From positions 167,501 through 231,500 of the forward strand of contig NZ_CP098511.1 of assembly GCF_026222555.1 (NCBI RefSeq): 64,000 nt of DNA, given 5' to 3'. The first letter of the stretch is position 1. Each line of letters opens with the position of its first letter. This document shows positions 38,082 through 47,759 of this stretch, in pieces. The translations under genes were made by a program, and so were the position numbers. The notes beneath the pieces are model-generated. The model worked only from the letters and a program-made list of their open reading frames with translations. It was not told the origin of the DNA and did no database searches. Origin of the DNA: Aquimarina sp. ERC-38. Lineage in GTDB: Bacteria; Bacteroidota; Bacteroidia; Flavobacteriales; Flavobacteriaceae.

Positions 38082-38141
38082 ATGAAGAAAAGGTACTTTT
38101 ATTATTCAGCTTATTCCCGTATATGTTGTTCAGGAAACTAG
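38082..38141 (+). CDS. Possible 19-residue leader peptide overlapping the DUF5686 gene
   Basis: A short frame, ATG at 38082 to TAG at 38141, preceded by a perfect AAGGAGG at 38069-38075 with 6-base spacing. Such a strong Shine-Dalgarno site is unusual in this phylum. Its end overlaps the start of the DUF5686 gene (38123) by 19 bases in another frame, so translation of one could couple to the other. It could also be a chance ORF. Confidence 0.3.
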   Translation: MKKRYFYYSAYSRICCSGN

Positions 38142-40618
38142 TTATTTTTCTGACCTTGATAACCGGTTTTCAAATTTTAGCACAAACTAAAGTAAGCGGC
38201 CGGGTGCTGGATAGCCAGAAAAATCCGGTACCTTTTGCGAACCTGGTTTTAGCAAATTCAACTATAGGTACGATCTCTGATGAAAATGGTACTTTCTACC
38301 TGGAATCCGATAAGAATCACGATGCGGTTACCGTTTCTTTTATTGGTTTTGAAACCAAAACCGTTCCGCTCACCCAAAAAGCTACTTACAAACTTGATAT
38401 TATCCTGGAAGAGCAGGCTAATTCTCTAGACGAAGTGGTTATTTACAAAGGAAAGACTTCCAAAAAAAATAATCCCGCTATTGATATCCTTGAAAAAATC
38501 TGGAAGTATCGTAGGGAAAATGGGGTTAAAAAGTTTAAACAATATACTTACGATAAATATGAAAAGTTAGAATTTGATTTAAATACCATTGACAGTTCGT
38601 TAATTAATAGTCCGATCTTTAATGGTATGGAATTTATCTTTAAAGATATTGACACTTCCCGGATTACCGGAAAAACCTACCTTCCTATTTTTTTAAATGA
38701 GGCTATTTCTAAAGTGTATGGAGATAATGAACTAAATGAGGAAAAAGAAATTTTACAGGGTAACAAGAATGCCGGGTTTAGTAATAATCAGACCTTGATT
38801 GCTTTTATTAAAGATTTGTATTCGGATTATGATATTTATGAAAATTACCTTCAATTTTTTGATAAGAGTTTTACCAGTCCGCTTTCTAAAACTGGAGTAA
38901 GCATTTATAATTATGTACTCACGGACAGCGCTTATGTTGATAATAAATATTGTTATAACATTACCTACTACCCACGCCGAAAAAATGAGCTTACTTTTAA
39001 AGGAGATTTTTGGGTAAATGATACCACCTGGGCGATTAAAGAGATTAACCTGGAGGTTTCTAAAAGTGCTAATATCAATTGGGTTAAAGATTTATACATC
39101 GAACAGGAATTTGAGGTATTGAATGATTCGGTTTTTTTAATTACCAAGGATTATTTTCAGTCGGACTTTGCGCTTAATAAAAAGGAGAAGTCCCGTGGAA
39201 TTTATGGGAAACGAACGACACTTTACGATCACTATCAGTTTGACCGTAAAAAAGACCCGAAATTTTACCGAAGCCAAATTGATCCGTATAATAAAGATGT
39301 ATACAATCGTGAAGATAGCTTTTGGCAGGAAGCACGTATGGAAAATTTAAATAAGGATGAACAAAAAGTATACACTTTATTAGACACGTTAAAAACGGTA
39401 AAAGCTTTTAAACGTTTGTACAATGTAGGTACAGTTTTAGCTTCCGGTTACATTGAGTTCGACGGTTGGGATTACGGACCCTTATTTTCTACTTTTGGGT
39501 ATAATGACATTGAGGGGATTCGCTTACGGGCGGGAGGACGCACTTATTTCACCCCAAATGATCAATGGCGGATTGAAGGGTATGGTGCTTATGGTTTTAG
39601 AGACGATCAATTTAAGTACGGAATTTCCGGTAAATGGTTGCTGGATAGAAAGAGTAGGTTAACCGTATCTGCCGGAAACCGACGAGATGTAGAACAGTTA
39701 GGTGCTAGTTTGACTAATACCAATGATGTACAGGGGAGAAGTTTAGCTTCTTCAGCAGTAATCACTATTGGGGACAATACAAGGTTGACATCAATTAATC
39801 TTTCTGCTTTTTCTATGCAAATTGAACCCAGGCGTAATTTTATTATTGGGGTTACCGGATCTTACCGTACTTTAAAACCGGCAGACCGTAATTTATTCAG
39901 CCTTGATTTTATCGATCCGGAAACCGGAGAACTGCGCCAGGAAATCAAACAAGCGGAAATTGCGACCCAACTTTCTTATTTTCCAGGCCGGAAAACCACC
40001 GGGTATGGGGTAGACCGCTTAATAGTGAATGACGGAGATTATGCCCAGTTATTTCTGAATTATGGAGTAGGTCTGGATCATATTTTAGGTAGCGATTTTG
40101 AATATGAGAAACTTCAGTTTTTATACCGGCAGCCCTGGAACATCGGTGGATTCGGTAGGTTGACCAGTTCTGTTGAAATTGGTAAAACTTTTGGAGAAGT
40201 TCCCTTAGGTTTATTGAGCGTAGTGCCGGGGAATCAAACTTTGTTTTCTATTTATAACACCTTCCCGTTACTTAATTTTTATGAGTTTGTTACAGATACG
40301 TATGTTTCCACACATCTGGAACATAACTTTAATGGACGTATTTTTTCACGTATTCCTTTTCTCAGAAAGCTAAACCTTCGGGAACTGGTAGGGTTACGAG
40401 GTGTCTGGGGAGAACTTTCTGAGGAAAGTTTACTACTTAGTGAGCCGTCAAATGAGGTATTGCTTGCCCCTGATGATCAGGTGTATTGGTCTTATAGCCT
40501 GGGAGTCGGTAATATTTTTAAAATCTTCCGAATTGATTTTCATTTTAGAGGAAATTACTTCGATAATCCGGATGCCCGGAAGTTTGGAGTTACCGGGGCT
40601 TTTGGGTTTTCTTTTTAG
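38123..40618 (+). CDS. DUF5686 outer-membrane protein with carboxypeptidase-like regulatory domain
   Basis: 831 residues. Signal peptide (to ILAQ), then a CarboxypepD_reg-like beta domain at about 24-105 (VSGRVLDSQKNPVPFANLVL to FIGFETKTV). A long region with transmembrane beta-barrel character follows and ends in the aromatic strand GAFGFSF. This is the DUF5686 architecture of Bacteroidota. Probably an outer-membrane protein, function unknown. It lies 103 bp after pdhB on the same strand. Confidence 0.92.
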   Translation: MLFRKLVIFLTLITGFQILAQTKVSGRVLDSQKNPVPFANLVLANSTIGTISDENGTFYLESDKNHDAVTVSFIGFETKTVPLTQKATYKLDIILEEQANSLDEVVIYKGKTSKKNNPAIDILEKIWKYRRENGVKKFKQYTYDKYEKLEFDLNTIDSSLINSPIFNGMEFIFKDIDTSRITGKTYLPIFLNEAISKVYGDNELNEEKEILQGNKNAGFSNNQTLIAFIKDLYSDYDIYENYLQFFDKSFTSPLSKTGVSIYNYVLTDSAYVDNKYCYNITYYPRRKNELTFKGDFWVNDTTWAIKEINLEVSKSANINWVKDLYIEQEFEVLNDSVFLITKDYFQSDFALNKKEKSRGIYGKRTTLYDHYQFDRKKDPKFYRSQIDPYNKDVYNREDSFWQEARMENLNKDEQKVYTLLDTLKTVKAFKRLYNVGTVLASGYIEFDGWDYGPLFSTFGYNDIEGIRLRAGGRTYFTPNDQWRIEGYGAYGFRDDQFKYGISGKWLLDRKSRLTVSAGNRRDVEQLGASLTNTNDVQGRSLASSAVITIGDNTRLTSINLSAFSMQIEPRRNFIIGVTGSYRTLKPADRNLFSLDFIDPETGELRQEIKQAEIATQLSYFPGRKTTGYGVDRLIVNDGDYAQLFLNYGVGLDHILGSDFEYEKLQFLYRQPWNIGGFGRLTSSVEIGKTFGEVPLGLLSVVPGNQTLFSIYNTFPLLNFYEFVTDTYVSTHLEHNFNGRIFSRIPFLRKLNLRELVGLRGVWGELSEESLLLSEPSNEVLLAPDDQVYWSYSLGVGNIFKIFRIDFHFRGNYFDNPDARKFGVTGAFGFSF

Positions 40619-40730
40619 GTTTTAGTTGTTTGTACAGTTTGTATTGAGTACGAAGTATTAAGTCTGAAGTTAGAAGTCTGAGTTAAACATGATTGTATAT
40701 GAAACGATTCTATTTTATATCCGCTTATAA

Positions 40731-41510
40731 TTATAAATTATCTAATTTAATAGGTTTCATTCCCATTTCTGCCCTACGTTTGTTTACATTTTCTTTATTT
40801 AATATTTCAAATTTTCCAATTGCAGCCTTTTGTGTTCCGTAAATTTGGTCCTTATTATTATGAACCATTAATCGATCCTGCATAAAAGCTAAAATACTTT
40901 TACTCATTTTACGTTCCATAGTTGCACATTCAAACATTGGATAGTAATAAGATATTATTTCTTTATCTGAATGTTGTATGGTTAAAAATATAGCTAACAT
41001 ACCTTTAAAACTAGTTTTTTGGGGACTGGGAATACCACACTTTTCTAAAAAAGGAATGATCTTTATCTGGTTCAAGGAATCATGTTGTTTTATATCTAAA
41101 CCGCTAGTTCTTGATTTTTGGTCTCTTTCAAATATATCTGGTAATATGGATAAAAATTCATTACAATCCACATTCTTTAGAAGCATACTATCCAGAAACG
41201 CAGGTTTGCTTGCATCAGTTTGAAATTGTAGCAAATCATCTTTATAGGTATTCGGAGTTAAAACTACTTTCTTAATAACCCCTTCCTTATCTTTATAATA
41301 GTTTACTCCAAACGAATCTTTTACAGCATAAAATGTGATTAAATCTGTTTCTTTATTTTTTATAAAGAAATTAGCCTTACTCAAATCCAGTGTATTGGAA
41401 CGAATCATAAAAACTATATCATTATCCTCAACTTCAATTAAATTATTATCACAACCTACTAGAATTAGCGTGTAAAAAATTATCCAGTAAAGAGGCAATT
41501 TCTCTTTCAA
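40731..41510 (-). CDS. Lipoprotein of unknown function
   Basis: 259 residues with lipobox LVGC near residue 20. The mature part is charged and has no recognised domain. A mixed alpha/beta pattern is suggested (LKNVDCNEFLSILPDIFERD, IKIIPFLEKCGIP). A -7 box TAAATTTG on the minus strand lies at 41537-41530, about 20 bp upstream of the start, supporting expression. Confidence 0.8.
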   Translation of the reverse strand: MKEKLPLYWIIFYTLILVGCDNNLIEVEDNDIVFMIRSNTLDLSKANFFIKNKETDLITFYAVKDSFGVNYYKDKEGVIKKVVLTPNTYKDDLLQFQTDASKPAFLDSMLLKNVDCNEFLSILPDIFERDQKSRTSGLDIKQHDSLNQIKIIPFLEKCGIPSPQKTSFKGMLAIFLTIQHSDKEIISYYYPMFECATMERKMSKSILAFMQDRLMVHNNKDQIYGTQKAAIGKFEILNKENVNKRRAEMGMKPIKLDNL

Positions 41511-41874
41511 TTTTATTGTATAAGCTAGACAAATTTAAATATAGGAAGTATAAAATCAATTAACGAATCTATCTTAAAATCCGAACAGATGAAAAGTATT
41601 TTTGGGAAGACATATTTGCTATAATAATAAATGATGTGAATACTTTTAATACACTTTATGATGAAAATAACAAATGACCGATTCAACTTAAGAAAATACT
41701 AAGAACTTGTTATCTCAATGTAGGAACCTTAAAATAACTAATTTCAAACTCCCCATACTTTAAATTACTATTAAATTTTTCAAAAGAGTTCTAAATTAAA
41801 TAGTCACAATTTTCTCCTGCGATTCTCAATACTTATATTTGCCGCCACTAAATTATTTGAATAATAACCACATT
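41511..41874. other. Divergent intergenic region before pyrophosphatase
   Basis: AT-rich region holding two promoters: a minus-strand -7 box at 41537-41530 for the lipoprotein, and a plus-strand TATATTTG followed by CCGCC at 41834-41841 for ppa. Nothing else was recognised. Confidence 0.6.
41834..41841 (+). promoter_or_regulatory. ppa promoter -7 box
   Basis: TATATTTG is a perfect TAnnTTTG match 33 bp before the ATG at 41875. It supports that start and rules out the upstream non-ATG start at 41839, which would precede or coincide with the transcription start. Confidence 0.7.
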
Positions 41875-42405
41875 ATGAGTGCAGCAACTAAAGATAGTTT
41901 TGATGTCTTGATTGAGATTCCGAAAGGAAGCCGTAATAAATATGAATACGATTTTGATATAAAAAAAATACGATACGACCGGATGATCTTTTCATCGATG
42001 ATGTACCCGGCGGATTATGGGTTTATCCCGGAAACCCTGGCACTTGACGGAGACCCACTGGATGTTTTGGTATTAGTAACTGAACCTACTTTTCCGGGTT
42101 GTGTCATTGAGGTAAAACCCATTGGAGTATTTCATATGGCAGACGAGAAAGGGCCGGATGAAAAGATAATTTGCGTTCCGGTATCCGATCCTATTGCCAT
42201 GCAGTTTCATGATTTAAAAGAATTAAACCCACATTTAATAAAAGAAATTGAGCATTTCTTTCAGGTTTATAAAGATTTGGAAAAAAAGAAAGTTGATGTT
42301 GGAGGTTGGGGCAATGCCGAAAAAGCACGCGAAATTATTCAATTATGTGTGAAACGTTTTGAAGAATTAGAAGACCGACCTAAAGGCTTATTTAGCATTT
42401 ACTAG
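41875..42405 (+). CDS. ppa: Inorganic pyrophosphatase, family I
   Basis: 176 residues. Active-site motif DGDPLDVLVL (near residue 65) with the three metal-binding Asp, plus EIPKGSRNKYEYD and PADYGFIPETLA. Soluble cytoplasmic hydrolysis of pyrophosphate. A 16-bp perfect hairpin follows it, and the membrane pyrophosphatase gene comes next, so two different PPi-using enzymes are encoded side by side. Confidence 0.96.
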   Translation: MSAATKDSFDVLIEIPKGSRNKYEYDFDIKKIRYDRMIFSSMMYPADYGFIPETLALDGDPLDVLVLVTEPTFPGCVIEVKPIGVFHMADEKGPDEKIICVPVSDPIAMQFHDLKELNPHLIKEIEHFFQVYKDLEKKKVDVGGWGNAEKAREIIQLCVKRFEELEDRPKGLFSIY

Positions 42406-42426
42406 ATTTTTAAAAATAATACTGTA

Positions 42427-42462
42427 AAAAGCGTATAAATTTATTAAAATTTATACGCTTTT
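42427..42462 (+). terminator. Terminator after ppa
   Basis: AAAAGCGTATAAATTT (42427-42442) pairs perfectly with AAATTTATACGCTTTT (42447-42462) around a 4-base loop. It separates ppa from hppA. Confidence 0.85.
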
Positions 42463-42519
42463 CTTATTTGTTTGATTTTCATTACATTTAGTAATTGTTA
42501 AACTAAACACATATCATCT

Positions 42520-44850
42520 ATGGAATCAAACTTAATTTATGTACCTATTGCTATGGCTATTTTGGGGCTTTTGTTCATGTTTGTAAAAATGTCCTGGGTC
42601 AAAAAACAAGCTCCCGGATCGGATAAAATGCAACAGATTTCTAAAAGTATTAAAGAAGGTGCTTTAGCTTTTCTTGCTGCGGAATATCGACTACTGGTGA
42701 TCTTTGTCATTATAGCTTCCCTGGCATTATTTGGTATTTCTACCCTGGTAGCAACGACCAGTTGGATGATTGTTCCGGCGTTTATTATTGGGGCTATCTT
42801 TTCAGCACTAGCCGGTAATATCGGGATGCGAATTGCTACGGATGCAAATGCGCGAACTGCCGAAGCTGCCAAAACCAGTTTACCTAAAGCTTTAAAAGTT
42901 TCTTTTGGCGGGGGTACGGTGATGGGATTAGGTGTTGCCGGGCTGGCAGTATTGGGATTAAGTTTATTCTTTTTATTTTTTATTGGTCAATTTATGAATG
43001 GTACGGGGTCACCGTATGAAAATATGACGGTAGTGTTAGAATCCTTAGCCGGATTTTCTTTGGGAGCCGAATCTATTGCCTTATTTGCCCGTGTAGGTGG
43101 TGGTATTTATACAAAAGCAGCCGATGTAGGAGCTGACCTGGTAGGTAAAGTAGAAGCCGGAATTCCCGAGGATGACCCTCGTAATCCGGCAACCATCGCG
43201 GACAACGTAGGTGATAATGTAGGAGATGTTGCGGGAATGGGAGCGGATTTATTTGGCTCATATGTTGCAACGGTCTTAGCTGCCATGGTTCTGGGAAATT
43301 ATGTAATCAGGGATATGTCAGTAAACACAGTGTTTACCGATGAATTTGGAAATATGGGACCGATTTTATTGCCTATTGTCATTGCAGGTGTAGGTATTTT
43401 AGCCTCCATTATTGGGACTTTCCTGGTAGGTATTAAAGATAATAATGCCAAAGAAGCCCAGGTTCAGAAAGCTCTGGACTTAGGGAATTGGGCAGCTATT
43501 CTTTTAACCCTGGTAGCCAGTTACTTTCTTATCGATTGGATGTTACCGGCTGAGATGCAAATGAGTTTCTTTGGCGAAGGTTTAAAGATTATCCCATCGA
43601 TTCATGTGTTTTATGCTGCAATTATCGGTCTGGCAGTAGGGGCTTTAATTTCTATGGTTACCTCCTACTACACCAGTTTAGGTAAAAAACCGGTATTAAA
43701 CATTGTACAAAATAGTGCCACCGGAGCCGGAACTAATATTATTGCCGGATTGGCGGTTGGGATGAAGTCCACTTTTGCATCAGTAATCTTATTTGCCGCT
43801 GCTATTTACGGGTCGTATGAACTTGCCGGGTTTTACGGGGTAGCACTGGCAGCTTCTGCGATGATGGCTACTACCGCTATGCAGTTGGCTATTGATGCCT
43901 TTGGTCCTATTGCCGATAATGCCGGGGGTGTTGCTGAAATGAGCGAATTGGACCCCGAAGTCCGGGAGCGAACAGATATCCTGGATTCGGTGGGAAATAC
44001 TACGGCTGCGGTAGGAAAAGGTTTTGCAATTGCTTCAGCAGCCCTGACCGCCCTAGCCTTGTTTGCTGCTTATGTCACCTTTACAGGTATTGATGGAATT
44101 AATATTTTTAAAGCTGATGTATTGGCCATGTTATTTGTAGGCGGAATGATACCGGTTATTTTTTCGGCCTTAGCCATGCAATCCGTAGGAAAGGCAGCCA
44201 TGGAAATGGTTCATGAGGTACGTAGACAATTTAGAGAAATACCGGGTATTATGGAGGGTACAGGTACACCGGAGTATGCCAAATGCGTGGATATCTCTAC
44301 CAAAGCGGCATTAAAAGAAATGCTTTTACCGGGTGTTATTACTATTGTTACTCCTATTTTGATCGGTTTGCTCTTTGGTGCTGAACCTTTGGGAGGATAT
44401 ATGGCAGGTGTTTGTGTCTCCGGGGTAATGTGGGCTATTTTTCAAAATAATGCCGGAGGTGCCTGGGATAATGCTAAAAAATCCTTTGAAGCTGGTGTAT
44501 CTATTAACGGCGAAATGACTTATAAAGGTTCTGATGCGCATAAAGCAGCGGTTACCGGGGATACGGTAGGAGACCCTTTTAAAGACACTTCGGGTCCTTC
44601 TATGAATATTTTAATTAAACTTACCTGCCTGGTAGGATTGGTTATTGCCCCTTTACTTGGAAATCACGGAGTCACTAAAGCTTCTGCTTCTACCCTAGAT
44701 ATGGAAAATGTACCGAACCTAAGTGTTAGTCATATGAAAGTAGATTTAAAAGTTATTGATAAAAAAACAACAGCTTATACAAATTACTTACTAGAAGATG
44801 CTAAAGAAGTTCAAAAAGATTGTACGGGTTCTCTTTTTTCAGTAAGATAA
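42520..44850 (+). CDS. hppA: Membrane-bound ion-translocating pyrophosphatase
   Basis: 776 residues with about 16 hydrophobic segments. Signature [20 protein letters not shown] and the [19 protein letters not shown] block bind PPi-Mg. The [10 protein letters not shown] motif has Ala where potassium-independent enzymes have Lys, so the potassium-dependent class is predicted, and Na+ pumping is likely, though H+ is possible. Couples PPi hydrolysis to ion export across the inner membrane. Confidence 0.96.
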   Translation: MESNLIYVPIAMAILGLLFMFVKMSWVKKQAPGSDKMQQISKSIKEGALAFLAAEYRLLVIFVIIASLALFGISTLVATTSWMIVPAFIIGAIFSALAGNIGMRIATDANARTAEAAKTSLPKALKVSFGGGTVMGLGVAGLAVLGLSLFFLFFIGQFMNGTGSPYENMTVVLESLAGFSLGAESIALFARVGGGIYTKAADVGADLVGKVEAGIPEDDPRNPATIADNVGDNVGDVAGMGADLFGSYVATVLAAMVLGNYVIRDMSVNTVFTDEFGNMGPILLPIVIAGVGILASIIGTFLVGIKDNNAKEAQVQKALDLGNWAAILLTLVASYFLIDWMLPAEMQMSFFGEGLKIIPSIHVFYAAIIGLAVGALISMVTSYYTSLGKKPVLNIVQNSATGAGTNIIAGLAVGMKSTFASVILFAAAIYGSYELAGFYGVALAASAMMATTAMQLAIDAFGPIADNAGGVAEMSELDPEVRERTDILDSVGNTTAAVGKGFAIASAALTALALFAAYVTFTGIDGINIFKADVLAMLFVGGMIPVIFSALAMQSVGKAAMEMVHEVRRQFREIPGIMEGTGTPEYAKCVDISTKAALKEMLLPGVITIVTPILIGLLFGAEPLGGYMAGVCVSGVMWAIFQNNAGGAWDNAKKSFEAGVSINGEMTYKGSDAHKAAVTGDTVGDPFKDTSGPSMNILIKLTCLVGLVIAPLLGNHGVTKASASTLDMENVPNLSVSHMKVDLKVIDKKTTAYTNYLLEDAKEVQKDCTGSLFSVR

Positions 44851-44884
44851 AATGTAAAACGTTCACTTTAAATGAGTATAAAGG

Positions 44885-44907
44885 CCTTGCTTCAAGCAAG
44901 GTTTTTT
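44885..44907 (+). terminator. Terminator after hppA
   Basis: CCTTGC-TTCAA-GCAAGG stem loop followed directly by TTTTTT (44902-44907), a classical intrinsic terminator. Confidence 0.9.
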
Positions 44908-44930
44908 ATTTTTGGGATTGATTGTATTCT

Positions 44931-45929
44931 ATGTTTAGAAAAAAACCATATCGTATTAACACGTATTTGAGTTACGGAACACTTCAACACTTTAGGGCAC
45001 AAGGTCGCGCCCTAGAATACCAGGGAGTTAATTTTGAAGGAAATACCAATGTATGGCAAACTTTAAAAAATATATATAAACAATTTGAAAGCGACGAGAT
45101 ACGAAATACAGCATTAGAGATAAAATTATCTAACGGTACTTCTTTTGAAACTACTACGGACAAAGAAGGCTACTTTAAAATAGATGAGGTACTACAAGAA
45201 CCGTATTTACTAACGGATCAGGATGACTGGTTACCTTATACCGTATCTTTTAAAAACACTACGGACCATAAAATAATAGATCATAATATCTTTAAAGGAA
45301 AGATGTTGCTTCCGGAGCGAAATGCTTCTTACGGAATTATTAGTGATATCGACGATACTATTTTACATACGGGTGTTGCTTCTGTTTTTAAGTGGAGATT
45401 GGTTGCCAATACTTTTTTTAAAAATTTTGACCGCCGTATGCCTTTAGAAGGAACTTCCGAATTTTATAAAAAGTTACATTCCGGTAAAAAAGGTGATGTG
45501 CTAAATCCTATTTTTTATGTAAGTAACAGTCCCTGGAACCTCCATGATTATTTGGCTGCTTTTTTGTCTAAGAATCAATTTCCGGAAGGTCCAATCTTAC
45601 TACGGGATTTTAGGAATCCATTTGAAGCCAAACCAAAAAAGCAATTACCTCATAAGGAAGCAGAAATTAGTACTATCCTGGAAAGTTATCCGGAATTAAA
45701 ATTTATCCTTATTGGGGATAGTGGAGAAAAAGATGCTGACATTTATATAAAAACAGCAAAAAAATTTCCAGGAAGGATATTAGCGATCTATGTGAGAAAT
45801 GTAAATCATTTAAAACGAGATAGCCGGATCACCGAATTATTAGACACTTTTAATGAAATTCCTACCCTGTTAGTAAAAACTTCCCAACAGGCAGAAGAAC
45901 ATGCTAAAAAACATGGTTTTATAAGCTGA
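44931..45929 (+). CDS. App1-type phosphatase domain protein (DUF2183)
   Basis: 332 residues from ATG 44931. The N-terminal part resembles a small beta domain. IISDIDDTILHTG near residue 140 is the HAD-type DxDxT motif of App1 catalytic domains. YVSNSPWNLHDYL and ILIGDSGEKDADIY follow as later HAD motifs. Yeast App1 is a phosphatidate phosphatase. Bacterial substrates are unknown. It lies just after the hppA terminator, so its own promoter must sit close by or it relies on readthrough. Confidence 0.92.
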   Translation: MFRKKPYRINTYLSYGTLQHFRAQGRALEYQGVNFEGNTNVWQTLKNIYKQFESDEIRNTALEIKLSNGTSFETTTDKEGYFKIDEVLQEPYLLTDQDDWLPYTVSFKNTTDHKIIDHNIFKGKMLLPERNASYGIISDIDDTILHTGVASVFKWRLVANTFFKNFDRRMPLEGTSEFYKKLHSGKKGDVLNPIFYVSNSPWNLHDYLAAFLSKNQFPEGPILLRDFRNPFEAKPKKQLPHKEAEISTILESYPELKFILIGDSGEKDADIYIKTAKKFPGRILAIYVRNVNHLKRDSRITELLDTFNEIPTLLVKTSQQAEEHAKKHGFIS

Positions 45930-46320
45930 TTTTACCATAGTATTGCAAAATAAATGAACTCTAAACAATTAATTTTTATCATTATCTCATTATTTTACTA
46001 AAAATGAGTGTAAAAGCAGACAATCTTACATATTATTCTTTAAAACAACAGGTCAATTTTAACAAAAAATTGAGTTTTATTGATAAATAGCTTTCTTTAA
46101 TTAAGAAATATATAAAAATAAAATTTCTGATATTTTTACAGCTTTTACGAAAAAAACAAAATTCAGAATATAAAATATTTATTTTATATTTTTTTAAGAA
46201 TAAATATCTAATAAATTCAATAATCACTCTTTTTTGTTTAAATAAATCCGTGATTTTAGGTTATTGATTGATTATTTACTATTTGCCATTTCCTCTACGA
46301 TCTTCTATTTTTGATAAATA
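45930..46320. other. Intergenic region upstream of the globin operon
   Basis: Extremely AT-rich. No gene is credible here (a 64-codon minus-strand frame is Ile/Phe/Lys low complexity). It leads into the palindrome at 46321-46350. Confidence 0.5.
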
Positions 46321-46350
46321 TAAGTATAAGCACTTAAGTACATATACTTA
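46321..46350 (+). promoter_or_regulatory. 30-bp near-perfect palindrome upstream of the globin operon
   Basis: Outer arms TAAGTATA (46321-46328) and TATACTTA (46343-46350) enclose a central ACTTAAGT (46332-46339). Only two base pairs of the fifteen mismatch. The centre lies 56 bp before the globin ATG, a position suited to a dimeric transcription factor at the operon promoter. The regulator is unknown. It is not a clear FNR/CRP (TTGAT-N4-ATCAA) site. Confidence 0.65.
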
Positions 46351-46391
46351 GTTCTATACACTCACTATTAATCACTAAAAATTCAGGTAAG

Positions 46392-46823
46392 ATGGAAAAA
46401 GAAACCATAGATTTAGTTCAAAGTTCATTTAAAAAAGTAGTACCTATTGCAGGAACTGCAGCAGAAATATTTTACGCTAAACTTTTTGAACTGGACCCTT
46501 CCTTAAAAAAATTGTTTCCTGCAGAGAATGCTGAAGCCATGAAAGGTCAGGGAAATAAATTAATGACCATGTTGGGTTCTGCCGTAGCCGGACTTACCAA
46601 TCTTGATAAATTAGTTCCTATCCTGCAAGACCTGGGGAAACGTCATGTAGACTATCATGTGGAAGCAGCACATTATGACCTGGTAGGTGCAGCGTTATTA
46701 GACACGTTAGCTACCGGCCTAGGTGATGATTTTACTGAAGATGTAAAGAAAGCCTGGACGGATACATATACGGTAATGGCTTCTGTAATGAAAGAAGCTG
46801 CTTATGGTACTAGTGCCGCATAA
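46392..46823 (+). CDS. Single-domain globin
   Basis: 143 residues, the length of Vitreoscilla-type single-domain hemoglobins. Phe42 in LFPAENA corresponds to the CD1 Phe, and His85 in GKRHVDYHV to the proximal heme ligand. AAHYDLVGAALL follows as helix G. Binds heme b and, by family knowledge, O2 or NO. It is the first gene of the operon running to 53608. The cytoplasmic reductase at 48258 is a plausible electron donor. Confidence 0.93.
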   Translation: MEKETIDLVQSSFKKVVPIAGTAAEIFYAKLFELDPSLKKLFPAENAEAMKGQGNKLMTMLGSAVAGLTNLDKLVPILQDLGKRHVDYHVEAAHYDLVGAALLDTLATGLGDDFTEDVKKAWTDTYTVMASVMKEAAYGTSAA

Positions 46824-46876
46824 ACATATCAAGGTTTTTAAATTATTAACTCGCTAGAAATAAAATTATTACCACT

Positions 46877-47740
46877 ATGAATTATTTTAAAAAGATCTAT
46901 AAAATTAAATACGTTGCTTTATTCTTAACTGCTAAAATTATGGTTTCCTGCGGTGGAGTTCCGGAAGAAGATACTGAAAAGAAGTCCTCGTCCAAAATAT
47001 TTGCCGTTGCTGACGTATTAACCTTAGTAGCCGAAGAAAATGACGTAACCCGAACTTTATACACCAAAGCAATTGTAGGGGCAGGAAAAAAACAGGGATT
47101 AAAATTTGATGAAGACTGGCAAGATGATGAAGTAGAAGCCGGACCGTTACCTGCTTTATTTTTAAGAGGAATTTCTTCGGATATCAGAAAAAGTGATGTT
47201 CCTCTGGGGTTATATCTGGGGTCAGATTATCCAATTAATGCTTCTAATAAATTTCAAGGGAAACAGGCGGAATTATTTAAAAAAATCAAAGAAAACCAAA
47301 TACCACAACACTTTTTTGAAGAAGATCAAAAAATGTATACTTCTATGTTTGCGGATCTGGCAGTGGCAGCACCTTGTGTAAATTGTCATAACGATCATGA
47401 AAGTACTACCAAAACAGATTGGAAGTTAGGCGATGTAATGGGGGCAACTACCTGGCAGTATCCGTCAGATTCCCTTTCTTATAAAGAGGCTTTTGACGTC
47501 ATCCGGGCGTATCGCAATGGTACCAAGGCTATCTATAATGCATATCTTGAAGAAATAGCATCTTTTACGGATCAGGCGACTAAACCTGAAATAGGAAAAA
47601 AATGGCCTTCAAAAGGTTTTTATCTTCCTACGGCAGAAGTATTTATTGATAGTGTAAGGAAAATCACTTCTTATCATAGCTTAGAAAAATTATTAGCAGC
47701 AACAGAAGAAAAAAGCAATTCGGGCTTAGTATCGAATTAA
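46877..47740 (+). CDS. Heme-binding lipoprotein, DUF3365/Tll0287-like
   Basis: 287 residues with lipobox VSCGG near residue 25. CVNCH (about residue 172) is a c-type heme motif inside a Tll0287-like domain (LAVAAPCVNCHNDH, GDVMGATTWQYP). Such domains occur as heme-based gas or redox sensors and in electron transfer. Lipid-anchored in the periplasm or outer membrane by prediction. Second gene of the operon. Confidence 0.88.
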   Translation: MNYFKKIYKIKYVALFLTAKIMVSCGGVPEEDTEKKSSSKIFAVADVLTLVAEENDVTRTLYTKAIVGAGKKQGLKFDEDWQDDEVEAGPLPALFLRGISSDIRKSDVPLGLYLGSDYPINASNKFQGKQAELFKKIKENQIPQHFFEEDQKMYTSMFADLAVAAPCVNCHNDHESTTKTDWKLGDVMGATTWQYPSDSLSYKEAFDVIRAYRNGTKAIYNAYLEEIASFTDQATKPEIGKKWPSKGFYLPTAEVFIDSVRKITSYHSLEKLLAATEEKSNSGLVSN

Positions 47741-47759
47741 GAAAAAAGGAAAAACTTAC

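Noticed and set aside
46033..46227. A 64-codon minus-strand frame upstream of the globin
   Set aside because: Dominated by Phe, Ile and Lys from AT-rich DNA; no coding character.
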